Assembly: GCA_037693485.1 (NCBI GenBank)
Contig: CM075350.1
Location: 127,222,001 to 127,286,000, forward strand
Direction: 5' to 3'
DNA from: Kitagawia praeruptora
Taxonomy: Eukaryota > Streptophyta > Magnoliopsida > Apiales > Apiaceae
Length of the DNA stretch: 64,000 nt
The position numbers were made by a program, and so were the translations under genes. The notes below the pieces were generated by a model that saw only the letters and a program-made list of their open reading frames with translations, did no database searches and was not told the origin of the DNA. Of the stretch, positions 32,801 through 45,926 are shown in pieces. The stretch's first letter is position 1, and each line of letters begins with the position of its first letter.

Positions 32801-35559
32801 ACGCTTTCTCCGGGTACAATCAAATCAAGATGAATCCCGCAGACATAGCCAAAACTGCATTCATCACCCACAGAGCCGTCTATGCTTATAAGTTCATGCC
32901 CTTTGGACTCCGGAATGCCGGAGCTACGTATCAAAGAGCCATGGTGGAAGTCTTCAAAGACCAAATTGGCCGAAATCTGGAGTCCTATGTCGACGACATC
33001 ATTGCCAAGTCTAAAACAGTCAAGGAACATGTCCCCGATCTGCGGGAATGTTTTGAAAACCTCAGAAAAAATGAGATGAAGCTAAATCCGGAGAAGTGCA
33101 CCTTTGGGGTGGCAGCGGGGAAATTTCTAGGCTTCATGATCAGCCAAAGGGGGATTGAGGCTAATCCGGAGAAGATCAGGGCCATCTTAGAAATGCAACC
33201 ACCCCGGACTCAGAAAGACATTCAGAAGTTAGCTGGATCATTAGCAGCCCTAAGAAGATTCATATCCAAGTTGGCAGAAAAGTGTTTGCCCTTCTTCAAC
33301 TTGCTCAAGGGAGCCAGCAACAAGAAAGAAATCACTTGGAGCCCTGAGTGCCAGCAAGCTCTTGACACTATCAAGGAATATCTATCATCACCACCCCTCT
33401 TAACAAAGCCGGAGCCCGGGGAACCCTTACATCTATACCTCTCCGCCGGGCCCCTAGCTGTGGCCGCGGCCCTAGTCCGGGAAGTTGAGGGAAACCAACG
33501 GCCGGTGTACTACATTAGCCAAGTCTTGAAAGATGCAGAAACCAGGTACCCCAATCTAGAGAAGTTTGCCTTTGCCTTAGTCACAGCCTCAAGGAAACTC
33601 AGACACTATTTCCAAGGAAGAGAAATCAAGGTTGTAACAGATCAGCCACTACGAAGGATAATCCATAAACCGGACGCATCAGGAAGATTGATAAATTGGG
33701 AAATTGAGCTAAGCCAGTTCCACTTGACATTCGTACCCCGGACAGCCATCAAGGCACAAGCTTTGGCAGATTTCATAGTAGAGTGCTCCTTCCCAGAACC
33801 ACAGCAAGCCATTGCAGCGGCTGAAAACCCGACAAACCAGAACAAAGCCCCGGGGTCATGGACTCTCCATGTTGATGGATCCTCAACAGCCGACAGGTCC
33901 GGGGCAGGGCTAATCATGAAGAGCCCGGAAGACTTCCAAATCAAACAGGCCATAACATTCAAGTTCCCAGCAACCAATAACCAAGCCGAATATGAGGCTC
34001 TCCTTGCCGGGCTAAGGTTGGCCCGAACTCTGCAAATCAAGAACCTGAATATCTACAGTGACTCACAAATCGTGGTACGGCAAACAAAAGGCGAATATGT
34101 GGCAAAAGATCAAAAGCTAGCCCAATACCAAGCACTTGTCAAGAGCCACTTAGCCACCATCCCGGAGTACCAAATCAACCAGGTCAACAGAGAAGAAAAT
34201 TCTGAAGCTGATGAGCTATCTAAGCTAGTCCAGAACTCCGCCGAACTAGGCAGTTCGGTCTACTTCGAAGAATTGGGAACCCCGGCCATCAACCAAGAAG
34301 TGGTAATGGAGATAGACGACACCCCGAACTGGATGACCCCCTTCATCCTCTACCTGGAAAAAGGGGAATTGCCCGAAGATAAGAATGAGGCCAGACGATT
34401 GAAAAACAAAGCTTCGAAGTACTTCATAGAAGAAAACCAGCTCTATCGCCGGACCTTCTCATCCCCAACTCTGAAGTGCGTAGGCCCGGAAGAAGCTAAC
34501 TACTGTCTACAAGAAGTGCACGAAGGGATTTGTGGGGATCACATGTCCGCAAAGGCCCTCGCATACAAAATCATAAGGCAAGGTTACTACTGGCCAACAA
34601 TCCACTCAGATGCATTAGAATTCGTCAAGAAGTGCAGAAACTGCCAACTGTTCAGCAACATACCAAGGCAAAGCCCGGTCCTGCCATCTTCAGTACTATC
34701 ACCCATCCCCTTTGCCGTGTGGGGGATCGATATAGTAGGGCCTTTCCCCCGGGCCAAAGGCGACCTGAGGTACCTCCTGGTAGCCATCGACTACATGACT
34801 AAGTGGGCCGAAGCAAAGGCAATGAGGACCATAAATCAACAAGACTGCATTAAGTTCATGGACAACATACTAATGCGGTTCGGCCTTCCCAGGGTCCTGG
34901 TTTCAGATAATGGCCCCCAGTTCGTTGGCTCAGATTTTGAAAATTACTTGAAGGAAAGGGGAATCAAACATAAGAAATCCTCAGTGGCCTATCCCCAGGG
35001 AAATGGGCAAGTGGAAGTGACAAACAGAATCCTGCTAAGGGGAATTGAGAAGAGGCTGAAGGAAAGCAAGAACAAATGGCCCGAAGAACTGCCAAATGTG
35101 CTGTGGGCATACAGAACTAGCCCGAGGTCCGGAACAGGAGAAACCCCGTTTAAACTAGCTTATGGAACCGAAGCAATGCTGCCAATTGAAGTGGGCTCCC
35201 CCTCCCACAGAGCAATCAACTTTGATGAAGATGCAAATGAAGATGGGTTACGAGTTAACCTGGAGCTAGTTGATGAGGTCCGGGACAATGCAGTACAAAG
35301 AATGGAGAAGTACAAAGAGAAAACTAGAGAGTACTTCGGGAAGAAGTCAAGGGTCAAAAACTTCCAAATCGGAGACCTGGTACTCCGGGACGCCGAAGCT
35401 TCAGACCCCACCAACACAGGAAAGCTTATGCCTAAGTGGGAGGGTCCCTACAGGGTTAAAGAAGTACTCCGCCCCGGAACCTACAAGCTCAGCCACATGG
35501 ACAACACTGAAGTCCCCAACACCTGGCACGACCTCAGACTAAGAAAGTACTACCAGTAA
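29809..35559 (+). CDS. Tat-lineage gag-pol polyprotein with one premature stop
   Basis: The frame runs from ATG 29809 to 35559, broken only by TAA at 30073-30075; the ATG at 30229 could restart it (1776 codons). Visible in order: coiled N-terminus; gag domain (HLNYFEQIALIYFYND near 30570, WFSRIPS); Cys/His finger-like CDYHATHGHETESC near 31350; protease DNGSS at 31708; RT with SFMDAFSGYNQI and YVDD at 32986; RNase H; second RNase H (LHVDGSS...NQAEYEALLAGL, IYSDSQIVV) near 33870-34080; integrase zinc finger (H..H..C..C near 34520-34640) and catalytic Asp 34729, Asp 34906, Glu 35014. The extra RNase H is the Tat signature. Everything after the stop looks intact, so RT and integrase could still be active if expressed. 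Confidence 0.9.
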
Positions 35560-36657
35560 AAGAAAATAGCTTCTGCTCATATACGAGCATTGTTTGGATA
35601 TTGTACTTGGAAATCATGTAACCGTTTATTATCAATGAAAAAGAATTCTGGTTCTTACCTGATGCTCCAATCTTCAAATTATTCCAAAATACCTACTTGG
35701 AAAAGTTTTCATCCTTTCCAAGTAGGCCAAAGCCCGGGACCTTAGCAATGCTTTGGCCCGGGAAGCCATAGGCACCAAAATACCTACTTGGAAAAGTTTT
35801 CATCCTTTCCAAGTAGGCCAAAGCCCGGGACCTTAGCAATGCTTTGGCCCGGGAAGCCATAGGCACCAAAATACCTACTTGGAAAAGTTTTCATCCTTTC
35901 CAAGTAGGCCAAAGCCCGGGACCTTAGCAATGCTTTGGCCCGGGAAGCCATAGGCACCAAAATACCTACTTGGAAAAGTTTTCATCCTTTCCAAGTAGGC
36001 CAAAGCCCGGGACCTTAGCAATGCTTTGGCCCGGGAAGCCATAGGCACCAAAATACCTACTTGGAAAAGTTTTCATCCTTTCCAAGTAGGCCAAAGCCCG
36101 GGACCTTAGCAATGCTTTGGCTCGGGAAGCCATAGGCACCAAAATACCTACTTGGAAAAGTTTTCATCCTTTCCAAGTAGGCCAAAGCCCGGGACCTTAG
36201 CAATGCTTTGGCCCGGGAAGCCATAGGCACCAAAATACCTACTTGGAAAAGTTTTCATCCTTTCCAAGTAGGCCAAAGCCCGGGACCTTAGCAATGCTTT
36301 GGTCCGGGAAGCCATAGGCATCAATATACCTATGTTGGAAAAGTTTTCATCCTTCCCAAGTAGGCCAAAGCCCGGGACAAACCACCACTCATCAATCCGG
36401 GATACCCGAATTAAAGAGTGGGGGGCAGCACAAATCATAAACAAACAGCAGCTGAGCATGGAAAAAACCCAAAAATATACGACGAACAGAAACAAAGAGA
36501 TTATAAAGTGACAAACGGGCCGGGCTGACCGACAGCCCGAAACACCCGATAGTTGTAAGGTTACAGACAATTAAAAGGCATAATTCAAAGTCATACAACA
36601 AAGCATTAAAGGATTACAAGGGCACAGCCCGAAATATGGACACAGCCAATAAGAGAG
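35560..36657. repeat. 91-bp hairpin-forming tandem array 3' of gag-pol
   Basis: Seven full units of 91 bp begin (at ACCTACTTGG) at 35691, 35782, 35873, 35964, 36055, 36146 and 36237, with a diverged eighth from about 36328. Each unit holds a perfect stem CCTACTTGGAAA / TTTCCAAGTAGG with an 11-base loop, then a second inverted pair around GCCCGGG (CCAAAGC...GCTTTGG). Units are almost identical. On the right, up to 36657, is the likely 3' region of the antisense gene. Open frames here are repeat artefacts. Confidence 0.85.
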
Positions 36658-37263
36658 TCAGGCTTCAGGAGGAGGAGAGGAATCAGGAGCACCGAAGGCT
36701 TTAGGCTCGCCTTCACCCCGGGCCAGAGCATCCTCGGCGGCAAGGTACTCCTCAATAAAGTTCTCCCAGGTGGCGGTCTCCGGGGCAGTCTTTATCATCT
36801 TCTCAGAGATGACCCAGCAACGATGAATCTTTTTGGACGCAACGGCTGCCAGATCATCATCATAAGCCTCTGACCCCCGGAAATCGGCAATAACCTGTTC
36901 CTCGGTCTTCTTAGCTTTCAGCTCATCCCGGAGCCTCTTCACCTCAGCTTTATAATCAGCAACCTTAGCCTTGGCAGCATCTCTCTCCTCAGCAGCTTGC
37001 TTGACCCCTCCCTTAAACTTTTCAATTCGGGCATCCGTCCGCACCTTGAGCTCATCAAGCTGCTGCTTCAGCTCTGCAATCTCTTTATCTTTCTCCGCGG
37101 CCGAGCTCAAAGCAACCTGAGCCTCCTTCAATTCCCCACATGCCTTGGCAGCAGCCCCAGCAACCCGGACCCCAAGCTGCGAAGGCACAAGCCCAAGTTA
37201 GAAAAATACAGAAACAATAAACAAAAATAAACAAGTTAGAAAGAGCCCGGAGAAACGCATACC
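36658..37263 (-). CDS. Antisense Tat gene: end of exon 2 and exon 3 (coiled-coil part)
   Basis: Exon 3 runs from the acceptor (CTTCGCAG) at 37176 to a stop at 36658; the exon 2 donor (GGTCAG|GTATGC) lies at 37263/37262. The phases agree (codon-complete). Exon 3 encodes a Lys/Glu/Ala-rich coiled coil (AEKDKEIAELKQQLDELK ...), then an acidic C-terminal region with FIEEYLAAEDAL. Similar coiled-coil tails follow the 'putative gypsy-type transposon' domain in plant antisense ORFs. The entry includes the intron 37177-37262. Confidence 0.75.
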
Positions 37264-37619
37264 TGACCAAAGACCCCCATCATCTGCCGCAACAACTCGG
37301 TGGAGGTAGACTGACTCATCTCCTCCCACTCCGATTTGCTAGGGAGGTCAGCTAGAAAGCCAATGAAGTTCCTCTCCTCCGGGGACACATTAGCAGGTTC
37401 ATGAGGGCGAAAGTTCTCCGGACCCCCACCAGCCGAGCCCTCCTTCACCACCTCACAGTCCGAGAGCATAGTCCCGAATAGCTCAGTCCGAGTCGAGGTC
37501 ACCCTCGGCCTTTTCCTGGCTATCAAGCTAGCATCCTCAACTCCGGCCTCTAGGTCCACAGGCTCGGGGTGCGGGGCCCTATTCTCAGAAACCTCTTCTT
37601 GATGGGCCTGGGAGCCGCT
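37264..37619 (-). CDS. Antisense Tat gene: exon 2, part distal to the insertion
   Basis: This continues the frame of the 44669-44793 piece after the 7-kb insertion and its CCGCT duplication (37615-37619). It encodes a stretch with ARKRPRVTSTRTELF and RNFIGFLADLPSKSEW, ending MGVFGQ at the donor. Removing the inserted element and one CCGCT restores one frame through exon 2, so the break is due to the insertion alone. Confidence 0.75.
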
Positions 37620-39845
37620 TGTAACGCCCCCGACCCCGGTTCGATTTCCTCTGGAAAGAACCGGCTCGAGGGTCCGTCAAACTACATCACAACCTGATTC
37701 ATCCTGATATTTTTTTTTTTTAAATTTCGGCATGAAGTATTCATAAATAGGACTATCCCCTGATTTTTCAATTCAACAATTCAACTCTATAACAAAAGTC
37801 TATCTCACCAAAATGGTGCCACACACAGCGCATCGCAATTACTATTTAAAGTATACTACAATCGGTATAGTCACAATCAACTCTGTCCTGACTTACCTGG
37901 CATCAACATACAACCAAAGTCCACAACAAGTGCTTCCACCAAGTCAATCTACACTCCAGTACGTAAAGCACAATCACCAGCTCTAATGGTCCATCACTTC
38001 TATCTACCTTTCCTAGTATTCTTCTGAAATCTTTAGCATCTTCCTGTGATAATTTATAAAATTAAGGAATGAGCTATAAAGCTCAGTAAGTATATTTTGT
38101 AGTGATCCCCTGAAGTTTTATAAAAATAATTTAGTTTTGGAAATCATTATCACTACAAAGTTTATAGAAATTATAACTCACACCGAAACCAGATTCCTGC
38201 CAATATGTCAGCACAACATTGATAATTTATAATAAAATATAAAATCACGCCGAAATCCGAGTTCTGCGAAAATATTCATCACAACACAGTTTATAATAAA
38301 ATATAATTCACACTACAATCAGAGTTCTGCCAAAGTACTCATCTTTTAAAACTGAGTAATCATTTCGTAAATAGTTTGATTTCACAATATTCTGAACCTC
38401 AACACAATTTCACAACAATCTGAATCTTAAAGCATTTTCACAATATTGCATATAAGCAATCAACAACATTTCACAATTCACAATTTATAATAAAATATAA
38501 ACTTCCCAATTTACGTGAGGAAAAACTGGGCATTCTAGTCACGACAAGTTCATCAAGTTCTACTAGTGGGGGTCCCCGGCCTTTACTTCCTATTTCGGGA
38601 AGTTCACACAATTTCCATTTCTGGAAGTTCTACCAGTGGGGTTCCCCGGCCTTCACTTCCTATTTCGGGAAGTTCACAAAGTTTCCATTTCTGGAAGTTC
38701 AACCAAATCTCCATTTCTGGAGGTTCATACTGTCTCCATTTCTGGAGGTTCATACTGTCTCCATTTCTGGAGGTTCTACTGGTCTCCATTTCTGGAGGTT
38801 CTACTGGTCCCAATTAAGGGGGTGATTCACTGTCAATGCCAGTCTGCTCAGTTTTCCTCAAAAACACATTTCAACATATACCAGTTAAAAACAGTTTAAC
38901 AAGCATTCATATATAATAATATAAAAATCACAATTTAAACACCTCGATTTAAAAGATATATTTCTTTTAAAAATCCACAAATTCACATTTCTACCCGCAT
39001 AACACAAAATACACATAGGGTTTAAAACACAGTAAATATGTTAACGGAAATATAACGCATTATCTTCAATTTATCACAGCAAGATATACTTACAACCACC
39101 GCTATCCAAGCAGCCTAACCGTTCCTCACCCCACTTCTCCGAAACCTTCTTTGCTTATAATCAAACTTGATCTTCTCTTCCTCTCTTGCTCTTCTTCTTA
39201 TTCAGCTGCTTCTATGGAGATGGGGGAGTGGAGCTTCATCTACTCTTCTCTTCTTCTCTTTCTTCTTCTCTCTTTATCTCCTTTCTCTCTTCCTTCTCTC
39301 TCTTTTCCTCTCTTCTCTCTCTTCCTCTCTTTTTCTCTCCCTCTTTCTTCTCCTTCCATGGCTGATTTTTATGGTGGAGATGGGTGGATAAAAGCTTATC
39401 CCCTTATCTAAATATCTAGATTGCAAAAAGACCAAAATGCCCTTCTTTCTACTACTTATCCATATTTCCATAATTTCATCTCTTTATTCCACTTGTAATT
39501 GTTTCGATAAAACAATTATCCACTTACTTCTCAAAATAAATTCTACTTCTTAACTTTATAAAATAAAGTTATTAAATCTCCTAAAATCTCGTATTTTAAA
39601 TAATTACGAATCCACTTGCAAATTTCCCCGAAAATTCCTAAAAATCATCCACCGTCAAATAATTATTATTTGACATAATAATTTAATCCTTAACCAATAA
39701 AAGAACTTATTCCTCAAAATCCACAATTCATCGTCTCGGTCGCTAAATCCTTTATTATCTCCAAAATGGTTCAAATTTTAACCGAAATAAATCATATTCC
39801 CAATAAAATAATCAGAATTAATATTTTCGGAATCGGGATGTTACA
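37620..39845 (-). repeat. LARD LTR copy 1 (3' LTR in element orientation)
   Basis: 2226 bp. It includes short tandem repeats of the CCATTTCTGGAGGTTC type (about 38600-38815) and a long CT-rich tract (about 39225-39360). Short open frames in it recur identically in the other LTR and are not genes. Confidence 0.9.
38570..38820. repeat. ~27-bp minisatellite inside the LARD LTR
   Basis: Repeats built around TCCATTTCTGGAGGTTCATA with variants CTGGAAGTTC, roughly eight copies. The same array occurs at 43388-43638 in the second LTR. Confidence 0.75.
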
Positions 39846-42437
39846 TCCTTCCCCCCTTAGAGAAATTTCGTCCTCGAAATTGAGCACACATGGCCTCATC
39901 AAAACAAAGTGGGATACTTCCCCCTCATACTGTCTTCTGGTCTCCAAGTTCTTCTTTAACATCATGATTATGTCACACAAAATTTATCAGAGGTACTACC
40001 TTCATTCTTAACATCTGCTCTTGTCAATCATTGTCTCTACGGGGTTTTCTCAAATTTTAAACTCTCTTGAACATCTATCGGTTCATATTCCAATTCTTGG
40101 TTGACTCTTCAACCTGAAAGTTGCTCTGCAGCACTTCTCACGAATACAATCTCTTCACATGATTTTAGTTATAGGCCTTAATCTTCTTCTAAAATTATTA
40201 TAAGAATCTTCAAAAGAGTATCATCAATAATTCATCACAATCACCACACAAGGATTATGAAAATGAGTATTCAGACATGATAGGTTCACAAGTTCTACTA
40301 TTGGGGTTCCCGACCAGCTAACCAACCGGTTAAGCTTTACTTCCAATAAGGAAGCATCAACAATTCACGATATCAATGTAAGAATACTCACTTCTCATCC
40401 AAAAATCATCAATCAAAAAAATCAAGATATCCCTCACGGTCGAAAATCAACAGTAATTCAGTACACACATATACTTACTCATCATCATTTGTATATATCT
40501 CCCATTTGAGAATACACACCCACTTTATCATCGTAATCATCATATTTCCTTTACAATTCAAAATCATCTCAAGTACTTGTAATATGGTCTTTCACCGGTC
40601 ATCAATACGCAACTCTACAATCATCCACATGTCGCGTTCTACATGCTCTCTTGTACAATACCCAAAAGGTAAAGATGTATAAGCTAGCATACACGTAGTC
40701 TCCAACAAAAACTGTAACAAAAGAAAATTATCATCACGGTCCTTAGCATCCTCCTCTTGTAGCTCTCGAAATTTTCAGCTAAATCGCATTATCAAGATTT
40801 CCCTTTCTAGAATCCTACCATCAGTTCTTATCGTTCTTACTCTCGAAGTTGAATCATCTCGTCCTGACACAAGAAGCATACTCATGATACTATTTATCAT
40901 ATATCCCAAATTCCATAATGTGTATATTCCCAAAAATTCCCAACCACTGCTATTTTCAATAAGCATCTTTAGAACCAAATTACGAGATCCTAAATTTAAG
41001 CCACAAATTCTCAAATGTCATCACATTCCAAGATTATCATATAACATCCCATCACTTCCTTTTTCCTTCTCTTTTTCTTCTTTCCAAACTATGTCACACT
41101 TGTGACGCCTCCGGTCTACACTTAATAACCTTTCTCATTCATATACGCTGAAAATAATTGAACTTAATTCAATAATATATTCTCAATTTCTATTCATCCA
41201 AAAATGCTTATATCAATCTCAATCCACGTCACAATATCAATCTTAAATCAATCTTAAATAAATTTATGCATCATCACTCGAAATACTTAATCTTGAATCC
41301 ATCATACACGTCTCAATGATTTTTCCCAAAAGTTCCTTGTATCAATGTAATCGATCAAATTCTTATTACTAATAACAATTAAAACCTCATATTCTGAAAA
41401 TCTTAAATCCCAATATCGTCTAAATCTCAAAAGAAGGCTCTTAAAATTAATAACCTCATAATCCTCAAATATTAAAATAAATATTAATCTACGTCCACAA
41501 TAACAAAGCTCGCTTCTCGAATACAAATATCTATTCGTAGTTGCTAAAATCACGTCATCAACAGTATTCTAATTCCCAAAATCCTTACATTCAGGGTTAC
41601 ACGTTTATCCCTGAACAAAAAAAATTAAATCCTCAAAAGATATTCTCAGAGTCGTGTCAAAAATCTAGAAAATAATTATTGCTTCCCAAATCAATCACAT
41701 CAAACTATTATCATGCACTTCAAATTAAAACTCTTCTAATTCCCACACATTCGTGAATTCATCATATATATCTAGTAGTATTCTATCTAAAATTTTATTC
41801 ACATAAAATTCCAAAACTCATGGCTTTTCTCACTTCTAATCCTCGAAACAAAATATATTCTCGAACAACGAGATCACATGCCAAAAATCACATCTCTCAA
41901 TGAATAATCTAGTTGCCAAATCGTATGCTCAATTCTACAAGTTTATCTCATCAAAACAACTAAATCCTCAAACAAGAAATAACCACTATCATCGAATTAT
42001 AATCTTCGACAATTTCGCACATCCTAAAAATCACATGTATCACTAAATGCTTTCCATCACTCCTCAAAAGTATTTCAGTAATCTATATCCTCCAAATTGA
42101 TTCATGCTCTAAAATCCTCAATAATTTTTTTTTTAACCAATATCCTTGATGAGTGTACTTACTGTCTTACTCCTTAGTACTATATCTACTAATCTACTAT
42201 AACCCCACACGAGCCCTCATGTTCTCCAACATTTACTAAGGATCTTACCAACTCAAGACCCTAAAACTTAACTTCTCTTCACATGCGAGAAACCTTTGCT
42301 CTTACAATCTTATTCCTCGAAAACTTCAAATTCTACACATCCCTTCTTCAAATCCTTAGTTCCTTGACAATTTAAGTCATACAACACTTTATCTTTGTAC
42401 ATATCTCACTCTTTTACTCCATAGCTCTGATACCACC
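39846..42437 (-). other. LARD internal region, non-coding
   Basis: 2.6 kb of AT-rich sequence with no open frame beyond about 80 codons and no gag or pol motif in either direction. It is bounded by the polypurine tract and primer-binding site noted above. Confidence 0.75.
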
Positions 42438-44663
42438 TGTAACGCCCCCGACCCCGGTTCGATTTCCTCTGGAAAGAACCGGCTCGAGGGTCCGTCAAAC
42501 TACATCACAACCTGATTCATCCTGATATTTTTTTTTTTTAAATTTCGGCATGAAGTATTCATAAATAGGACTATCCCCTGATTTTTCAATTCAACAATTC
42601 AACTCTATAACAAAAGTCTATCTCACCAAAATGGTGCCACACACAGCGCATCGCAATTACTATTTAAAGTATACTACAATCGGTATAGTCACAATCAACT
42701 CTGTCCTGACTTACCTGGCATCAACATACAACCAAAGTCCACAACAAGTGCTTCCACCAAGTCAATCTACACTCCAGTACGTAAAGCACAATCACCAGCT
42801 CTAATGGTCCATCACTTCTATCTACCTTTCCTAGTATTCTTCTGAAATCTTTAGCATCTTCCTGTGATAATTTATAAAATTAAGGAATGAGCTATAAAGC
42901 TCAGTAAGTATATTTTGTAGTGATCCCCTGAAGTTTTATAAAAATAATTTAGTTTTGGAAATCATTATCACTACAAAGTTTATAGAAATTATAACTCACA
43001 CCGAAACCAGATTCCTGCCAATATGTCAGCACAACATTGATAATTTATAATAAAATATAAAATCACGCCGAAATCCGAGTTCTGCGAAAATATTCATCAC
43101 AACACAGTTTATAATAAAATATAATTCACACTACAATCAGAGTTCTGCCAAAGTACTCATCTTTTAAAACTGAGTAATCATTTCGTAAATAGTTTGATTT
43201 CACAATATTCTGAACCTCAACACAATTTCACAACAATCTGAATCTTAAAGCATTTTCACAATATTGCATATAAGCAATCAACAACATTTCACAATTCACA
43301 ATTTATAATAAAATATAAACTTCCCAATTTACGTGAGGAAAAACTGGGCATTCTAGTCACGACAAGTTCATCAAGTTCTACTAGTGGGGGTCCCCGGCCT
43401 TTACTTCCTATTTCGGGAAGTTCACACAATTTCCATTTCTGGAAGTTCTACCAGTGGGGTTCCCCGGCCTTCACTTCCTATTTCGGGAAGTTCACAAAGT
43501 TTCCATTTCTGGAAGTTCAACCAAATCTCCATTTCTGGAGGTTCATACTGTCTCCATTTCTGGAGGTTCATACTGTCTCCATTTCTGGAGGTTCTACTGG
43601 TCTCCATTTCTGGAGGTTCTACTGGTCCCAATTAAGGGGGTGATTCACTGTCAATGCCAGTCTGCTCAGTTTTCCTCAAAAACACATTTCAACATATACC
43701 AGTTAAAAACAGTTTAACAAGCATTCATATATAATAATATAAAAATCACAATTTAAACACCTCGATTTAAAAGATATATTTCTTTTAAAAATCCACAAAT
43801 TCACATTTCTACCCGCATAACACAAAATACACATAGGGTTTAAAACACAGTAAATATGTTAACGGAAATATAACGCATTATCTTCAATTTATCACAGCAA
43901 GATATACTTACAACCACCGCTATCCAAGCAGCCTAACCGTTCCTCACCCCACTTCTCCGAAACCTTCTTTGCTTATAATCAAACTTGATCTTCTCTTCCT
44001 CTCTTGCTCTTCTTCTTATTCAGCTGCTTCTATGGAGATGGGGGAGTGGAGCTTCATCTACTCTTCTCTTCTTCTCTTTCTTCTTCTCTCTTTATCTCCT
44101 TTCTCTCTTCCTTCTCTCTCTTTTCCTCTCTTCTCTCTCTTCCTCTCTTTTTCTCTCCCTCTTTCTTCTCCTTCCATGGCTGATTTTTATGGTGGAGATG
44201 GGTGGATAAAAGCTTATCCCCTTATCTAAATATCTAGATTGCAAAAAGACCAAAATGCCCTTCTTTCTACTACTTATCCATATTTCCATAATTTCATCTC
44301 TTTATTCCACTTGTAATTGTTTCGATAAAACAATTATCCACTTACTTCTCAAAATAAATTCTACTTCTTAACTTTATAAAATAAAGTTATTAAATCTCCT
44401 AAAATCTCGTATTTTAAATAATTACGAATCCACTTGCAAATTTCCCCGAAAATTCCTAAAAATCATCCACCGTCAAATAATTATTATTTGACATAATAAT
44501 TTAATCCTTAACCAATAAAAGAACTTATTCCTCAAAATCCACAATTCATCGTCTCGGTCGCTAAATCCTTTATTATCTCCAAAATGGTTCAAATTTTAAC
44601 CGAAATAAATCATATTCCCAATAAAATAATCAGAATTAATATTTTCGGAATCGGGATGTTACA
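42438..44663 (-). repeat. LARD LTR copy 2 (5' LTR in element orientation)
   Basis: Same as copy 1 at an offset of 4818 bp. I saw no difference. Confidence 0.9.
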
Positions 44664-44668
44664 CCGCT

Positions 44669-45926
44669 AGCATCCCCAGGAGCCTTGGTATTGTCACGAA
44701 CGTGACCAATACTCCGGAGAGCAGCACCGAGAGATTTGCTTGATTTGCTCATTTGTACAACTCTCTCAAACTCCGGGCTGTATCCGGGAAGACCTGAAAA
44801 CATGAAAACAAAACATTAGTCCGGAGTACAAGGAAACACTAAGAGCAAAAGTACAAGCAACGTACAACCCGGACTTACATCCTAATTCAAACAGATACTG
44901 ATGACTCATGAGGTCATCCCTAGTCACCTGCCTCCCAAGACCCTGGCAGAAAGCATGAACCCGGTCCATTGCCGCATCCTGGAGATCGAATACCTCAAAA
45001 TTCATGGCAAGAGGCTCCTCCTTAAAGGTGGGCATGAACCGGGTATCAACGCCCCGGAGAAAGACAAACTCCCCGTTCCAACCCTTCAATGTAGGGAGCA
45101 TAACCAGAGGCTTGGACGCCGATGAAGGGTACCCACATGCTTTGCCCCGGAATCTAAATTCGAACATGGGTATATTGTTGGAGTGCACCAGTTGGAAGAC
45201 ATGGTGAAAAAGTTTGAAAGTGGGCAGCACCCCGGCCTTCTCACAACACCCAAGAAAGTATGTGATCCACTTCACCGCGTTCGGGGTTAGCTGGGTGACC
45301 GGAATCCCATACTCAAACAAACACAGAGATTTAACGAACTGGTGACACCTAGGCCCATACCCCGACCTCAGGTGCTCCAGCCACACCCCGACCCAGCCGC
45401 CCTCCGGCCTGTGATAAATCTTCTCGCCAGGCTCTGGCCATCTCCACTCTACATCGTTATCCAGGTGGAAGGTGGCCCGGAAAATGGGGTCCCAGTCCAC
45501 CGGCTCCTTCACATATTTACTCCGGAATGGACCGACATCCATCCCAGAACCCGGTTTATCCCCAAATTTGGAATCCAGAAAGGCCTCATCGTACTTAATC
45601 ATTTCGGCCACATCTGGATTCTGGGCGAACTCCGTGCTCAGATCCCGGAAGAAGAAAGCTTGGGGGATCCCCGGGTCCCTCCTTACAAAATAATACTTAC
45701 TGTGCCCCCAACTACCGTCCGGCTCACTGAGGCTGTACCCCGGGCCCATGTCCTTTGTCGCTATACTACTAAGTACGGGCAAACTACTCTTCTTCTTCCC
45801 CATTATACACCAATCTAGATCTACCAGCTCTACACTACTATCTGAAGAGCTAACACTAGCGCCGGAGGTACTGGGCTCGGAAAGAGGGATTAACACTCGA
45901 TTTGCAGTCACGCGTCTCCTAACCAT
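44669..45926 (-). CDS. Antisense Tat gene: exon 1 and start of exon 2 (PF04195-like)
   Basis: Exon 1 runs from ATG 45926 to a donor GTAAGT at 44879/44878. Exon 2 starts after TTTTCAG at 44793 and is cut by the LARD at 44668. Phases agree (1 then 2). Exon 1 has a Ser-rich start, then the domain resembling 'putative gypsy-type transposon' (PF04195): PRCHQFVKSLCLFEYGIPVT, then QLTPNAVKWITYFLG, GVLPTFKLFHHVFQL and KGWNGEFVFLRG. Such ORFs sit in antisense between pol and the 3' LTR in Tat elements; their function is unknown. It had its own promoter (see the TATA box at 46133). It is now broken by the insertion in exon 2. Confidence 0.8.

Larger units (their letters stand above)
37620..44663 (-). 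mobile_element. Non-autonomous LTR element (LARD-like) with 2226-bp LTRs
   Basis: Direct repeats 37620-39845 and 42438-44663 are each 2226 bp and look identical (constant offset 4818), with TSD CCGCT (37615-37619, 44664-44668). On the minus strand the LTR starts TGTAACATCCCG and ends GGCGTTACA; the primer-binding site TGGTATCAGAGCTATGG is at 42435-42419 and the polypurine tract AGGGGGGAAGGA at 39857-39846. The element is therefore read on the minus strand. The 2592-bp interior is AT-rich without coding capacity on either strand, so it needs proteins from another element. Identical LTRs make it one of the youngest insertions here. Confidence 0.9.

Noticed and set aside
35691..36418. Regularly spaced repeats resembling a CRISPR array
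   Set aside because: Whole 91-bp units are repeated with no unique spacers, inside a plant retrotransposon.
38566..44289. Pairs of identical short open frames at 38.6-39.4 and 43.4-44.2 kb
   Set aside because: They lie in the two copies of the 2226-bp LARD LTR and come from minisatellite and CT-rich sequence.
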